A DNA stretch of 64,000 nucleotides. It comes from Prosopocoilus inquinatus. Taxonomy: Eukaryota; Arthropoda; Insecta; Coleoptera; Lucanidae. The notes under the pieces were generated by a model. The model was not told where the DNA came from and did no database searches. It worked only from the letters and a program-made list of their open reading frames with translations. Below, piece after piece: positions 34,779 through 47,262 of the stretch (the stretch's first letter is position 1; every line of letters starts with the position of its first letter). The position numbers and the translations under genes are program-made. The stretch spans positions 434,001-498,000 of the forward strand of contig CM069876.1 of assembly GCA_036172665.1 (NCBI GenBank), written 5' to 3'.

Positions 34779-36470
34779 AGAAAACTGAATTTATTTATTT
34801 GACACTTTACATTCATTCAATCAGCTTTTTATTAATTCAAACATTTTTTGCTTGAATAGAATACATAATAGTTTTTCGTTTAAATAAATGAATGCCATTG
34901 GTCGTATCCAAACAAAAATTATGTTGATTTAACATTTAACATTGTTCTTTTCTTTGTGCGTGCACACTTTAATAAAAAGTTAAAACTTTGAGAAACAAAA
35001 TCACTCACACGAAGTACCTATACATCCTGTTATTTTCATCTGTTTAAATGAATTCTTTTAAAGTTTGTTAATAATATAATTATTTTAGAAGCTGCGTGTA
35101 TTTCGTTTTTTTTATTTAAACTTAAATTTAAATTCAATCACAAACACGAACACAAAGTTTTAGATGTATGTTTCATTCAAATATGATTATGCATCTTAAT
35201 TCTATTAATAGTTAATTACTATAAGATGCTGGTATTAATAAGTAAAACGTTTATTGCAAAAATTATGTTATTTTAAGCTATAAGTTGTTTTTTTTTTTAA
35301 ATTATACCGTTTCATATTCGCACTAAACACAATCGACTACCGTTTTTTCTCGCTTATAGAAAATAACGAACACACACAACATTGGACGCTCAACTAACTC
35401 TCTAACCTGCGGCACTTCCGCACTAATTACTTCATGCTCGCCACGCATTGCAACTCGATGATGGAAGAAACAAAAAACAACTATTTGTTTACTTTTAAGG
35501 CCTGGATTTGAATGTTAAATTTAGAAACTTCACGCTCCTCTCGGTTTATGGGAGATTGTAAAAAGGCGTCGGACGCCATGCGGCCTGAAGTGTTACGAAA
35601 ATAAATCGGTGCATAAGCGAATAATTACCGGCTTCTGGGTGAATTATTATATTTCCTTGATGAACGATTCGGTTGTTAATGTTAACAACAGATTAATTAC
35701 TCACTGGAAAGCGAGAATTAATTACGCCTTATTGACGGTCTCAAATTGGTACCTTCCGTGTGTGCGATGTGTCATAAATTTGCATAGTAATTCGCGGGTG
35801 AATATAAAATGTTACTTGATACGATTTGGGTTAGTAAATATTCTCACACTATCATAATTAATGATTAAATAAGTAACCTATTTTTCAGATTTCATTGTTT
35901 GCTATTACATGAAAATTATTAGCAAAATGTTTAGCAGGCCACTCACGATTCACCATTGCAGCAGAACAGAGTTGGATGACAATCAGGGCTATTCTGTAAC
36001 ATTGATATGTATAGCAATTGATACGGACTTCAAAATTGAAGAGAACTTCATGCGATTTCATAACACTTCAAGTCGATTGCCGACCGCCAATTGAAAAGAG
36101 ATGCATATTAAACTCGATATCAAACTTGATACGGGTTGCAAGTTGTTAAGAAACTGTTTACAGAATGCCCATTTTGCAAGGTCACTTTATTCATAGTAAT
36201 AATGGTAACGTTTCAAATCCATATCAATGCTATAGAATAGAATCCAATATCGAACGATTTAGAGTTGTTTAACTTAAAATTTCGGAGTATATTCAGAAAG
36301 AAATTGTCAATGTAAAAAATAAATGAATTGAGAAAAATAATATAATGTAATTAAAATAACAGAATCATTACTTTGGCAGTAAAATTTAGCAATAACAAAG
36401 CCCAACTTACACTTAAAAGTTGCGTGAATAACAATTCATTAAATTACATTCAATTGACCCTATTACAATG
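34779..36470. promoter_or_regulatory. Divergent intergenic region between the EF-hand exon and the Mpv17-like gene
   Basis: The two genes are transcribed away from each other. The stretch 35340-35600 is less AT-rich and CpG-containing and could hold the promoter and 5' leader of the minus-strand gene. A plus-strand 82-codon frame at 35609-35857 shows no family resemblance. A family D MITE occupies 35985-36245. No TATA box was assigned for either gene. Confidence 0.35.
35985..36245. mobile_element. MITE family D, copy 2
   Basis: Starts GGGCTATTCTGTAACATTGA and ends, inverted, with a diverged TTCTATTCTATAGCATTGAT. Shares the internal words of 4437-4669. It is within the upstream region of the Mpv17-like gene. 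Confidence 0.7.
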
Positions 36471-36479
36471 TAGTGGCCC

Positions 36480-36549
36480 CACAGAAGTCGAAAGGCATTC
36501 GTATTCGCGTAGTCGACCGTATTGGTTTTAGTTTGGTGTTTCAAAGAAG
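36480..36549 (+). other. Probable 5' UTR exon of the Mpv17-like gene
   Basis: A short, CpG-containing stretch ends in AAG followed by GTAAATATT, a good splice donor at 36550. The matching acceptor is the pyrimidine-rich TTTTTGTTTTTCAG ending at 36956, two bases before the start codon. The 5' limit of this exon is a guess. Confidence 0.5.
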
Positions 36550-36957
36550 GTAAATATTAAAGTCGTTGTGAAACGTTCATTTTCCGCAAATTTAATTGTC
36601 CCGGTTTGAAATTTTAGAAACTTAAATTTATTTACCTTAGTTTATGTGCTGTTTCAAGGCAAAGTACATTTGCGTTACAAAGTATTTATAGAATGCATGT
36701 GTAACTCTTCGAATGAAACTTCGCTTTTGTTAACTTTTTAATACAGTTAGTACTTTTCATATTTATTTACTCAGAAGTATTTCAGTTTATCACTAATTTA
36801 TCTACCTGCATACTGTGTATTCCAATTTTTAATATTTTATTGTGTTAAATTAGCCTCATTATTTTTTACTTACTTTTCACAACTAAAAATTACGCGGATA
36901 ATTTTATATTTATCTCTTTTTTATTGTTTCTTTTAGAATTCTTTTTTGTTTTTCAGA

Positions 36958-39900
36958 ATGTCTCGTTTGTTCGGAATCATTAAATATGGATTAACAAATT
37001 ATCCCATACTTACGAATGCCACCATCTACGGGTCTATGTTCGTAGGGGCCGAATGCATAAACCAAACATTATCGAAGAGGATCTTTGTAAGCCATATTTA
37101 ACTTACAATCAGTACGAAATTATTTACCTTTCCAATTTGTGTGTGCGATATTAGGTTGCTCGGAAAAAAAATGTCGTTTTTTTTCTTTATCAACTAATTC
37201 ATATTTCGAAGGTAGCGAGTTATAAATTTTTATTTGCAAATTGAAGAGCATACTTCTCTAAACATAATACTACGCAAATGTTAACCCGTACTTAATTGTG
37301 TTCTTACGAAGAATAACCAAAAAACGAAGAATTCTTGAAACTTATTATACGAGTTTAAGAAGGAAAGCGGCTGCACAAGTGGCTTAGAATATCTGTGAGA
37401 AGAAGACAAAGAGTATCTTAATGTGAAGACATGCCCAACATGAATTTATAAAATTTAGAAATGGCGATTTTACTCTTCGAAGGAGTCGTACGTTGGCTTG
37501 CCCTTTAAAGATAAACCAATTTTTTCTTTTTGAAATTTATTAAAGAAAATACGGTTACTACAACATATGGATTGTCAGAGGAGTTGGGTGCATTCAATTC
37601 AACCATTTGGTTTCACTTAAGAAGTCGTAATATGATTATTAAACGTTCTACAAAAAAATCACGTAACTTAAATGAATCTCAACCCTAAACACCTTAAATA
37701 TTTGTACAAAATTATTCCCAACTCCCTGCCACAACATTTTTCTGTGACAAATCAAGATTTATGAAGAAATATGAATTCTCTAAAGAATCCCTACTGGTAT
37801 AAAGAGTGGCCTAATCTTCGACAAGTGTCTTTTTTAGTCGTTAACAAAGATCGTTTTGGAAGATAAGTAATGTTCGGTGTTTGGTGGAATATCTTTGGCG
37901 TGATCCATTTTCAACTTGTTTCAAATGTCCGTTCAGTTAATGCTGCAGTCTGTTATTTACCAAAGTACACGAAATTTTACGATTAGGGTACCCTGCATTA
38001 GTAAATACAAATCACGTGATCCATCACCAGGATAATGAAAAACCGCATAGTACAATTAGGTCTCAATAAAAACTGATGGAGTTTGGATGCACTTTTCTTC
38101 CTCTTTCTGCATAAAGTCCTGACATTGCTCCTTCGGTTTACCACATGTTTTGTTCGCGTGAAACGTGCCCTTAAAGACAAAAATTTAAATGAATATTGCG
38201 AAGCCGATACGGCATATCGAGAATTTCTTGACTCTAGAGAACTTGTCTGGTATCATCGAGGAATACAAATGCTGTCAGAATAAAGGATAACTAATGAAAA
38301 TGACAATTGCATAGTTTAATCAAAATTAATATATTTCGTTTAATACAAGCATTCTAAATTAGAAAAAAAAACGACATTTTTTTCGAAGAACCTAATAATT
38401 ACGTTATAAGTTAAAGGCAAATTCATTAACAACTGGTTGGATCTATTCTAAATAAACAAAATTCAAATAAGGTGCAATCAAGTTTTATAATGTCATGATA
38501 TCGAACATTTTAATATGTATAATAATTAATACCGGGTGTCTCATAACGTATGGAGGAGATTGAAAGGACAGCTACAGGAGATCAAAATAAAACCTTTTTT
38601 TTAATTCGTTTTTGACCAAAACCCAATAATAAGAAAGCTACAGCAGTTTAAGTTTGTAGTGAAACTATGTATAAAAACCCTAGTTACATTTAGGTAACGT
38701 ACAAATGCGTACAGCTTAATGACGAAAAAATAAAAAAGACAAAATTATCAACAGTGGTAATTTATCCAGCTTTCCGATGGGTTATATATTTGTATAATTA
38801 AAATAAATAATTTTAATATAACTACAAGTGGTGACCCCGACGTGATCATCCCCGTTTGGTAACATTGACAAAAACAACGGTCGCTGCACGACTTTGACCG
38901 GCACAAACATTCAACCACACATGAAGTCCACTGATGAGACACACCCACCGGTATCAAAAGCCTATAAATACGAGATACCAACGTCCGTTCGAAGCTTCGT
39001 CACCGCTAAAGCCATTTGCCCAACAATCCACGTCACTTCGTCCCTGAGAAACCGAAAATTTACCCGGAGGAGAGAGAAACAAAAACAAATATACCTCTAC
39101 TTTCATTATGCCCCTTTTCCCCAAACTGCTCCCGCTCAAACGGGGCCATTTCTTCGGCACACACAACCACCACGTGCCAGAATTGCTTTTTGCCCCCCAC
39201 GAAGCAGTCGATATCACGCTGAAGTATGCTCTAAGTATCTGAAGCTCTCCTTTGAACGGAATATTTACTCTTGACACCCTTTAACGAAAAACTCCTGGCA
39301 GATTTGGGCAAGACAAGTATTTCAATGAAAAAGAGTAGTGAGGCATTCACAAATCATAGTAGCACACTTCACCTTACCACCCTGCTGGACAAATAAGATA
39401 GAACTTTGGTTCGGTAGTGGTGGAAGCCAAATTTAATTTAGTAACACCAAAATTACCCGGGAAAAAACAAAAAGATCAGCCATATACTGTCAGTTTTGCC
39501 ACAGGAGATTGCAAGTGAGGTGCCAGATGTCATTGTTAAGCTTTCCTAACAGAAACAGAGACTGAAGCAACTACTTTTCGGACAAGAATTAGGATCATAG
39601 TTGTTAAGGTATATGCGAGGGCTGGTAAGCATAACTCAATACGTCAATGAGCAAATTCTGCAAGAATTGTTTCTGCAGCAAATGCCTTCACCAATCCAAC
39701 CAATTCTTCTGTCATTGACCAAAGTTAGGGTTAGAGAAGATGGCAGAAGTTGCAGACAAAATTATGGAATCACCCGCAGCTTCTATTGCAAGTAGTTCAG
39801 CAAAATCTATAGAACGTGTGGTCACTGGTACTGCAGAATTTACACCAACGGATGGAATCATGCGAAGAAGTCTTGAGGATTTTACGTGCAACACCCGCCC

Positions 39901-42612
39901 AAAGGGCTCGATTACACGGCCACCTATGGCGTCGGGATTGAGATACGCGCAACCAACGCGCCCGCATGTTTTGATCAATATGCGGACTCCCAGAATGGAT
40001 TGGGTTGCAAGCCCCGCACCCCCTCTGGTATAGGCGAGAGACTATCCACTCTCTACTAGCTCTGCAGGGTAGTGCCCGAGCTAAAAAACATAGCTCACCC
40101 GCCGAGGTGGGGAAACCACCCCTAGCCCAGCATGTGGGCTGTCAATCACTGCCACTACGAGTCCAACCCAATCGACCGGACGGGAGCAGACCAGCAAGCC
40201 AGTCCACCCCCGGGGCTCAACCGGTCCCCATAGTACCAGCTTACGTCACTGGTGGGACGTTTCGGGCCGAAACCCTTCAGATGGGTCCCTTGCAAGCCCC
40301 GGCTCTGATCCAACTCGGGTAGGTGGGGTCGTCATGTCCAAAGGTCCCTTTCTGATTTCCAATCGGGTCACGGAAGGACACCTATGCCGAGGGACAGGGT
40401 CCCACACGATCCCAGCTTTCCATCAGCAGAAAACCTGCGAAGAATAGAAAACATGTCACTGGAGATAAAGAAAATGAGAAATCAAAGAAGTTGTTCTCGT
40501 GACGCAAAAGGATTTTACAAAAGGCACAGCCAGATCGTAATCATAGCCAAAACATTCAGAATTCCAGTAACGGAGGTTGGTAACACAGAATTTTTGGCAA
40601 TCCAGCTATGAAATGCAGTATGCCCTGTGAATATCCAAAAAACGAACGTGAAGGGCAGGAGTGAATGCAACTTCTGCCCCACGAACATTGAATGGCAGAC
40701 TATTCGCAGTAGATAAGAGATCAAAGATTCACTTCTTATTAGAAACTGGAACAGACCTCACTGTACTTCCATGAAAGTTCAATAACAATTTACAACATTA
40801 CAAATCTCGTTTTAGCTTGCAGTCTGCTTGTTTTAGGTTTAAGGCGTAACTTTCAGTGAACATTTTTAGTGGCAGGGGTTACTGACGCTACTTTAGGAGC
40901 GGGCTTTTTAAATGGTTATAAAGTAATTGTAGATATTCATGGACAACTAATTTTAGATCCCTTAGTGTCCTGCGAAAATTGCAAAAGAAGTTGGCATTCA
41001 AGCAGTGTTTGAAGACATAAACAATCAAATTCAAGAGCTATTGCAGAAATACGCAAATGTTTTAAGACCATCAAACAAGTTGCACAAGATCCGAAACATA
41101 ATGTTGTACATCACATTGAAACGAAAGGCACCACGTTTACCATAAGCCCCCCCAGACTGACACCTGACAAATTCAAAATTGCCAAGAAAGAATTTCAAGT
41201 ACTTCAAGACGCAGGTATCATAAAAGCTTTATCCTCACCTTGGCCGAGTCCCTTGCATTTGGTACAAGAAAAGGGATAAAACATGGAGACCATTTGGAGA
41301 CTTCTAAAGTTTCAATAGCAACACAATTCCAGGCAGGTACCCAATTCCACACATTCAATATTTTAGTCATCAACTGCACGGCAGAGCAATTTTTTCAACT
41401 ATTGAAGGTATTAGGTATCAAGGCCGTGTTGAGAGTTTGGTATAAATTGAATTTCGTTTCTGATCTTTTTTAAATATCTTGAAACTGAGCGAATGAAAAA
41501 TTCTCAACCTTCACATACAGATTCATCTTGAAGAGTGCTTTAAAAAACCTAAATCGAATTTTGCCGTAAAATAACCAGGGAAGCCAATATTCGCGCACCT
41601 TTAAATTAACATGGGATTTCCTATGTTGCGTTTCAAAATGCACCACCCTGTATAAGTGAATATGGGCGCGCAATTTGAACAGTTGAAATTTGGCGAGCGA
41701 TTAGTGCGAATATTGTGAAGTAGTAAACGGTGTACTTGTTGTATTATAGATGAGTACTTGTTGTTTAAAACGATTGTGTTTTAATTAGTGTTTTAAAAAT
41801 TAAACGACGATTAAAATTTTGATTATTTGCGGACCTTGAAATGGTAACAATATTTACCTACGTTTTTTGGACACGTCCTGTTTTGCTAGAATTAACGCTC
41901 CTTATTTCTTCTGCATATTACATTGCTTCTAATACTTCTGCATATTACAAACAACGGAAAATCCAAAATGTTTCCAACGTTTTCCGTTAATATATTTTTT
42001 TTTATTTCTCCAGACAGAAAACAAACAGCCCTACGATGTTGAAAACATCAAGAGATGCGGAGTATTTGGCACGTGTGTACAAGGGCCGTTCATGACAGTA
42101 TGGTATTTTTTAATAGTTTTCATTTACTAATACTTCTCGCATTTTAAAGTAACCCTCAAGTTTCAACGTTTTTTACTTTTAGGTACAGATGGCTAGATTC
42201 AAAATATGTCGGCACAACGGTTCAAATAGTGACAAAAAAAGTTTTGATGGATCAGTTCCTTTTTACGCCAGTTTTGTACACTGTCTTTTACGTGGGTATG
42301 TATGTGCAATCAAGATTTTAAAACACATCGAAAACACTTTCAAAGAAATGCTTACTATCTTTCTTAGCTTAAAAGGAATGCTAATAGCTAGTTTTGTTTT
42401 CAGTCATGAGTGCCATGGAACGGAAGTCGGATGTTTTTGAAGAATTAAAGGCCAAATTTCCCAAGACGTTTGCTACGAGCTGTGTGTTTTGGTTACCGGT
42501 TCAATCCTTAAATTTTGCGGTAATTCCTCCGATATATAGAGTAACTTATATGGGGTTCGCCGCCTTCGCTTGGGTCACCATACTGTGTTGGATTAAAAGT
42601 GAAAAATATTAG
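36958..42612 (+). CDS. Mpv17/PMP22-family membrane protein (4 coding exons)
   Basis: Coding exons: 36958-37086, 42014-42102, 42183-42295 and 42404-42612. They join in frame to 179 residues, matching the ~176-residue family length. All introns are GT-AG; the second donor was set at 42103 because it restores the family words GPFMTVW and YRWLD across the junction. Further family signatures are KKVLMDQFLFTPVLYTVFYVG (exon 3), and FPKTFATSCVFWLPVQSLNF then VIPPIYRVTYMGF in exon 4. The product should be a four-helix protein of the mitochondrial inner or peroxisomal membrane; family members are proposed to form channels, and human MPV17 loss causes mitochondrial DNA depletion. Which paralogue (Mpv17, Mpv17-like, PXMP2) is unresolved. 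The first coding intron (4.9 kb) contains a mariner and a gypsy relic. Polyadenylation signal AATAAA is at 42641. Confidence 0.88.
37151..38395 (+). mobile_element. Decayed full-length mariner element in the Mpv17-like intron
   Basis: Terminal repeats TTAGGTTGCTCGGAAAAAAA (left) and TTAGGTTCTTCGAAAAAAAT (right, inverted), continuing through ATGTCGTTTTTTTT, are flanked by TA. The 1245-bp length is typical of mariner. Inside, broken plus-strand frames include KFRNGDFTLRRSRT, the helix-turn-helix region, and near the end REFLDSRELVWYHRGIQML, the mariner carboxy terminus. Many stops and frameshifts, so inactive. Confidence 0.8.
38523..41330 (+). pseudogene. Decayed Ty3/gypsy element in the Mpv17-like intron
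   Basis: A primer-binding-site-like TGGTGACCCCGACGTGAT lies at 38829. Broken frames downstream read as gag (IQPILLSL, LAEVADKIMESPAASIA with one frame break, then RRIENMSLEIKKMRNQRS), protease (KIHFLLETGTDLTVLP near 40720, with Glu in place of the catalytic Asp) and pre-RT/RT entry (VVHHIETKGTTFTISPPRLT and KALSSPWPSPLHLV at 41090-41270). The rest of RT, RNase H and integrase is missing. The start of the sequence, ACCGGGTGTCTCATAAC, is a dispersed tip also seen at 3640 and 18140, so the left limit is approximate. Same orientation as the host gene. Confidence 0.75.
39850..40420. other. GC-rich insert within the gypsy relic
   Basis: The gag reading of the gypsy relic stops making sense at about 39850 and resumes at about 40430. 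The sequence between is far richer in G and C than anything nearby, has CpGs, and resembles no gag or pol protein. It could be a SINE or the 5' UTR of an R1- or I-type LINE. No terminal repeats or target duplication were found. Confidence 0.45.
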
Positions 42613-42640
42613 GAATGTACTCCTCGAAGATTCTATTTCG

Positions 42641-42646
42641 AATAAA
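42641..42646 (+). terminator. Polyadenylation signal of the Mpv17-like gene
   Basis: AATAAA lies 29 bp after the stop codon, followed by a T-rich stretch suited to cleavage and polyadenylation. Confidence 0.7.
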
Positions 42647-42863
42647 CATTTTAATTTTTTTTAATTTTTAAGCCTATACATTTTTTTGATATAATTTTTT
42701 TTTAATAATACTGGGTGGCCCAGATATAGTGTGACAAACTTAAACGGGTAACTTGGCTTGAGTAAAGGAATGAAAAAGTCTACACTTTACACTGTTAGTT
42801 TAAAAAAATGTAAATATTAATTATGCTAAAAATGTTTGGGTAACACTGACTAATGCCGAGACA

Positions 42864-43743
42864 TATGGCCGGTTTCTGAAACAACAGCCAATAACTTTCT
42901 GTAAGAAATAAATTTTACTGATGACCGATGCCTCCTGATAAATTTATCTGCCAGGTATTATCCTTGGAAACCATTGTATCGTCACGCGTCGGTCGCTCCA
43001 GCAGGTTACGAACTGTCGGCGTCCAGACGCGGGGGTTGCGTAGCATGGGGTGAAAAAGGAGTAACAGGGAAAGTGCAAACTAACTCATTAAAACAGCAAG
43101 GATTACCTTTATTGTTTAAAGGTCAGAAATACAGATAAGTGTATCCCACGACGACGATCAGATTAACTGATATCTTTTACAAATTACGTACATTTTTTAT
43201 ATTGCCAATGTACGCGACGTCATGACCAAATTCCGCAAAACTTTAATTGAACCCGTACTTTGCTCGGTTGCTGAAAAGGTGATGTCAGGATTTTCACGTT
43301 GTGTCCAATCGTCATTTATATTAAATCGTGAATTACTTGATTGTGTTTAAAGACATACATTGCTCTAGTTATCTGCGTATTTGCAACTTTGCGGGTTCAC
43401 GCTACAAGTTCATCGCCTCATCGAGTCGTTGCACCAGCAAACCGCTTATCAGCAAATAACTCGTATTGCATTGAAAAAAATACATTTTAATTTAATTAAA
43501 TACGATTTTCAAATTTTTCGTAATCGTGACAATAGTTTTCGAGGATAATACCTGGTAGATAAATTTATTCGTGGGTGAAGAAATCAGGCCTGAGAGATAA
43601 TTTTATGAAAAGTATAAACTATTGACGTTGCTGCGATGTTTATCTACAGATAAAGTTTTGAGAAACGGTTTTTAAAGGTATAGCTAGTTTATCTTTAGTG
43701 TATCTCTAAATAAAGTTATTAATTGTTTCAGAAATCGAACATG
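42864..43743. mobile_element. 880-bp foldback element
   Basis: GGTTTCTGAAACAA...AATAACTTTCTG on the left is mirrored by GTTTCAGAAATC and AAAGTTATTAATTG on the right. Inner arms around ATAAATTTATCTGCCAGGTA and TACCTGGTAGATAAATTTAT pair as well. The middle is unrelated non-coding sequence. Just upstream (42709) is another TACTGGGTGGCCC tip. The exact ends and target duplication are not clear. Confidence 0.6.
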
Positions 43744-43786
43744 GGATAGCTAGAAACTAATATTTTTGTGATAAAGTTGAAAGATG

Positions 43787-45412
43787 TGCTACGGGTCCAG
43801 ATTGCTTCAGCTGCACGACATTGGTCGTGCTGTGTCACCTAAACCCGTCCATTTCTCTCCTAATTATTTTTTTTTGCTGCTACATTCGACCAGAATTTTT
43901 TGCTTTTTGGAAACCTTTCTCTCTCTGATTACTTAGGTTGGCTTCTAACTTATTTTCTGTTTCTACTGAGCGAGTTACGCTCTCCTTTTTACCCCGTCAT
44001 CGAGTTGTCGACCAAAACGTCTCTGTAATTTTTTTTTTATTTAACGCATAGCCATGTTTCATCTTCAGCTTTGCCGCCAATTTTCAATTCTGTTACGGTC
44101 GAAGTCGCTTGTATTTGTCAGACAAATGACAGCCCTGACTTCCTCTCGACTCCGCACGTTCATTTAGCCTTCTTTTGAGTGTTAAACTTGCTCTGATATG
44201 GGGCACATGTCCGTTAGAGTTTGCTCGTGCAGAATCTAACAGGTGTTAATCTATTTTGATTGACGTAACATTCTTTCTCCAAGGAAAATTGTTTTCTTCG
44301 CTTGAGAAACACTTCTTTGGTGTCAAAGTCAGTCGTTTATTACTGATTCGGGCTGACTTGGTGAGTTCATTCTCTTTTTTTTTTGGAAATTTGACTTAAA
44401 ATTTTTGATGTCCTTGTAGACAAGTCATATCCTGTTTCCAATTACGACAGTACTATTATACTTTTTGATCTGATAAATCACTGGGTATCAAACGGTCGTC
44501 CTGACAAGGAAGTTTTCTGCTCGAAGCGGAATATCGAACACCATTCACGCCTCGTGTTTCCTCTGAAAGGCTGGTGTCGTACTCCAAAGAGGACTCGCGA
44601 AGGAGCTTCGGGATTGAAGCGTCGACTACCACCGTAGGTTCTACTATATAAGGTAATCGTTTACACCTTTTTCTTCGTCACTTCGGTTGATTGTCGCAAC
44701 GTACATCTGGACTCGTCTTGCAGGATACCTTTTTTTGTCCTTTCAACTTACGTGCAACTTTGGTTACCTAGTCTATGTCTCACCCTTAGGTTAGGCAATT
44801 TAATTCAATTAATACAATTCTTTTCAAGTCATTAATTACTTTTTAATTGTCAATGATAACTTTACTGCTTTTGTTAACGTTTGAGTCAGTTCAGTTACTA
44901 GATTTTTTTTGTTACGTGGGTTATTGTAAGACGATAGGAAATTTCCGAATGTACAAATCATTTTGAAATATTTAAGATCAATTTATGAAATACTTTGAAC
45001 CAAACTTTAATGTTAACGTTTTATTTGTTGCTATTTGTCGTAAATTGTTTTTATTCTGTCATTGAATTGTTGTCTTGGACACACTCCGCCTTTTTAAAAC
45101 TGGAGTTAATTTTGGGTTGGAATTATAGTAGACACCGTATTCTCCAGTTGGCGCCTCCCGGTTAATTATTGTTAAATATACTGCTTTTTTGTGGATTTCC
45201 TCTTTTACTCCACACCCTCTCCGACTATACAAAGCTGCCGTTGGAATCACGCTGTGTCCCTTGGTGACGACAACTAATCAACTACTGGAAATCCCGCGTA
45301 CGCAGGTAAGAAGTACCCTGCCTCGTTCTATGTACACATGTTACGGTTGTTTATTTATCTGATGCAACAAGTTGAATCCCAACCTGTAACAATTTTGGCA
45401 CCCAACGTAACA
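43787..45412 (+). mobile_element. Solo LTR, 1.63 kb (family L1, copy 2)
   Basis: Starts TGCTACGGGTCC and ends CCCAACGTAACA, flanked on both sides by GATG (43783-43786 and 45413-45416), a clean 4-bp target duplication of Ty3/gypsy type. Homologous to 14327-15969. A CTATACAAAGC stands where copy 1 has CTATAAAAAGC. Recombination between the two LTRs of a full element is the usual origin. Confidence 0.85.
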
Positions 45413-45416
45413 GATG

Positions 45417-46960
45417 ATTTCTTAGCATTCAGCGGCTCTCATCATTTTTCAATCTTAAGTTTTTTAGAAGTTGGATCCAAAATTGGACCTACTTTTCTAC
45501 TCATTTTGACGATGTAGTGCACTATATTGAGCTCATACCGTATATTCACAAGCAAGCTCATCATCGTAAAATGAGAAATTCATTTTTCGAGAACACCACT
45601 TTAAATTTCAGATAATTTCAGTAAGAGTTTGTTTACGAAAAGCTATTTGTAAGGAACTGAGACAAAATTTGTATTTTTTTCCTCGATTCGAAAAATACAT
45701 ATAATTCACCAATGAAATTGATAGTTTCAATAGAATCATGCAAAATATTTCTTCAAAATTAATGGCCTCAGCCAGCAAATGTTTCACATTTACAAAGTTA
45801 ACCATGCAAAATTTATAATAACATGTTGGAAATTGTGTAATGCATTTTTACTGCATGTTGGAAGTGACCGTGAAGTTTAATCGTAGCATAAATATGCTAT
45901 TTATTAAGTCAAACCTAATATTCCGTAAAATTTCTGTTCCAAAACATTTCTAATAGTCCGATAATTGTTAATTTCAGTAAAGATTTGATTTCAAATTAGT
46001 AAAGGAAACGCTAAGGTATAATATAAAACGTAATAGGTACTAACTGTTTAAACTTGCATTTGCTTTAATTTTAATTTCATAAAAAAAGTGATAGAATCTA
46101 CATATAATATACTTAAAAATCAAAAAGCAGCTTTTAGATTACTGAATCTACATTTTAAAAGTAGCTGTAATAAATATTAGTTTTTGTTGATAATATTTAA
46201 TATTTACATAAATTAAGATCATAGTTTATACGACATGAAATGAATATGAATATCTGAAGCAAATATAATCTGAAGTTATTTACAATCTTGATCAATATAC
46301 CAATAAAGAAAAAGAAATCATAGAGAGAATGCGGCGCTTAAACTGAAATGATTCAGTTTATCGAAATGCAATATTTTTCGTGTCAAATAATGTAAAGAAT
46401 ATTTTTTGTTATGAAATACGTAAAAAATAGAAAGTTTGGCATAAAATACTGAAAGTTATATGCCCCCTCAAAATACCCCTTAAAAAGAGAGGGAGAATCT
46501 GACAAATACGTTGTTAATGCGAAATCAGATACCTGACTAAAATATTTAAAAAGTTGACCTTGTTTTTTGATGTTCCACACACCCTGGAAACACAGGGAGA
46601 TAAGACGTAAGGTACATCAAAAATAAAACAAATTACAAAGAAATTTTTCAAATAAAAATGTAGGGTTTCAAGAAGGATATGGAATAGCGATATTGGCACG
46701 ATCTTGAGATAATACGTACCCACTTTTTAACCGTTATTTTTTTTGATACCTACATTTATGTCCCCCATGACAAATTCAATGACTATAAAGTCAAAGTGAA
46801 CTGAACGTTCTAGGTGGCAAGTCTGCGCTGCTATATCCATCGGCTATAGCTCCAAGAATCTCAGTGGAAGAAGGCGGGCGAAATTTCATAAAATCCTGAT
46901 CGAAACCCCAAAAAATAGTCGCTTAAATCAGTTCCGCCATTTTTTTCGTAAGCGTCGATA
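45417..46960. other. AT-rich non-coding DNA
   Basis: Several short minus-strand frames of 60-70 codons are present, but none resembles a protein family and their composition follows the AT-rich background. Confidence 0.4.
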
Positions 46961-46965
46961 TTCCG

Positions 46966-47262
46966 TTACCGATTATTACTGGTCTTACGAAAACGTAAGC
47001 TATTGATTGACAGCTTCGTCCTGCCGAAGCTATCAATAGATAGTGAAACGTTGAGTGCTTCATGACAGTATGCCAGTCTAGCCTGAAACTCTTGCAGAAT
47101 ATTGCTAATAGTTTCCTGACTTTCCCACCGATACATTGCGGTATCAGCAGAATGAAGTACTGCCACATTATGCAAGATCCGTGCGAGAATTCTTAAATAA
47201 TGTGTTTCCCAATAGGTGGATTGGAAGACTAGGTGTATATTGCCAAGAAGTTGGTGGCACAC
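46966..47262 (-). other. Unidentified possible exon or transposon remnant
   Basis: A minus-strand frame of 98 codons has a more gene-like composition than its surroundings and reads CHQLLGNIHLVFQSTYWETH, then LRILARILHNVAVLHSADTA and YRWESQETISNILQEFQARL. It could be an exon: a TTTTATATTAG acceptor lies just upstream (right) and a CGTTTTC-GTAAGA donor near its end (left, about 46987). I do not recognise the protein. It may equally be a piece of a retroelement polyprotein. No function is proposed. Confidence 0.3.

Noticed and set aside
38894..40322. Several 70-126 codon frames on both strands
   Set aside because: They lie in the decayed gypsy gag and the GC-rich insert. Only short gag/pol words can be supported, not full genes.
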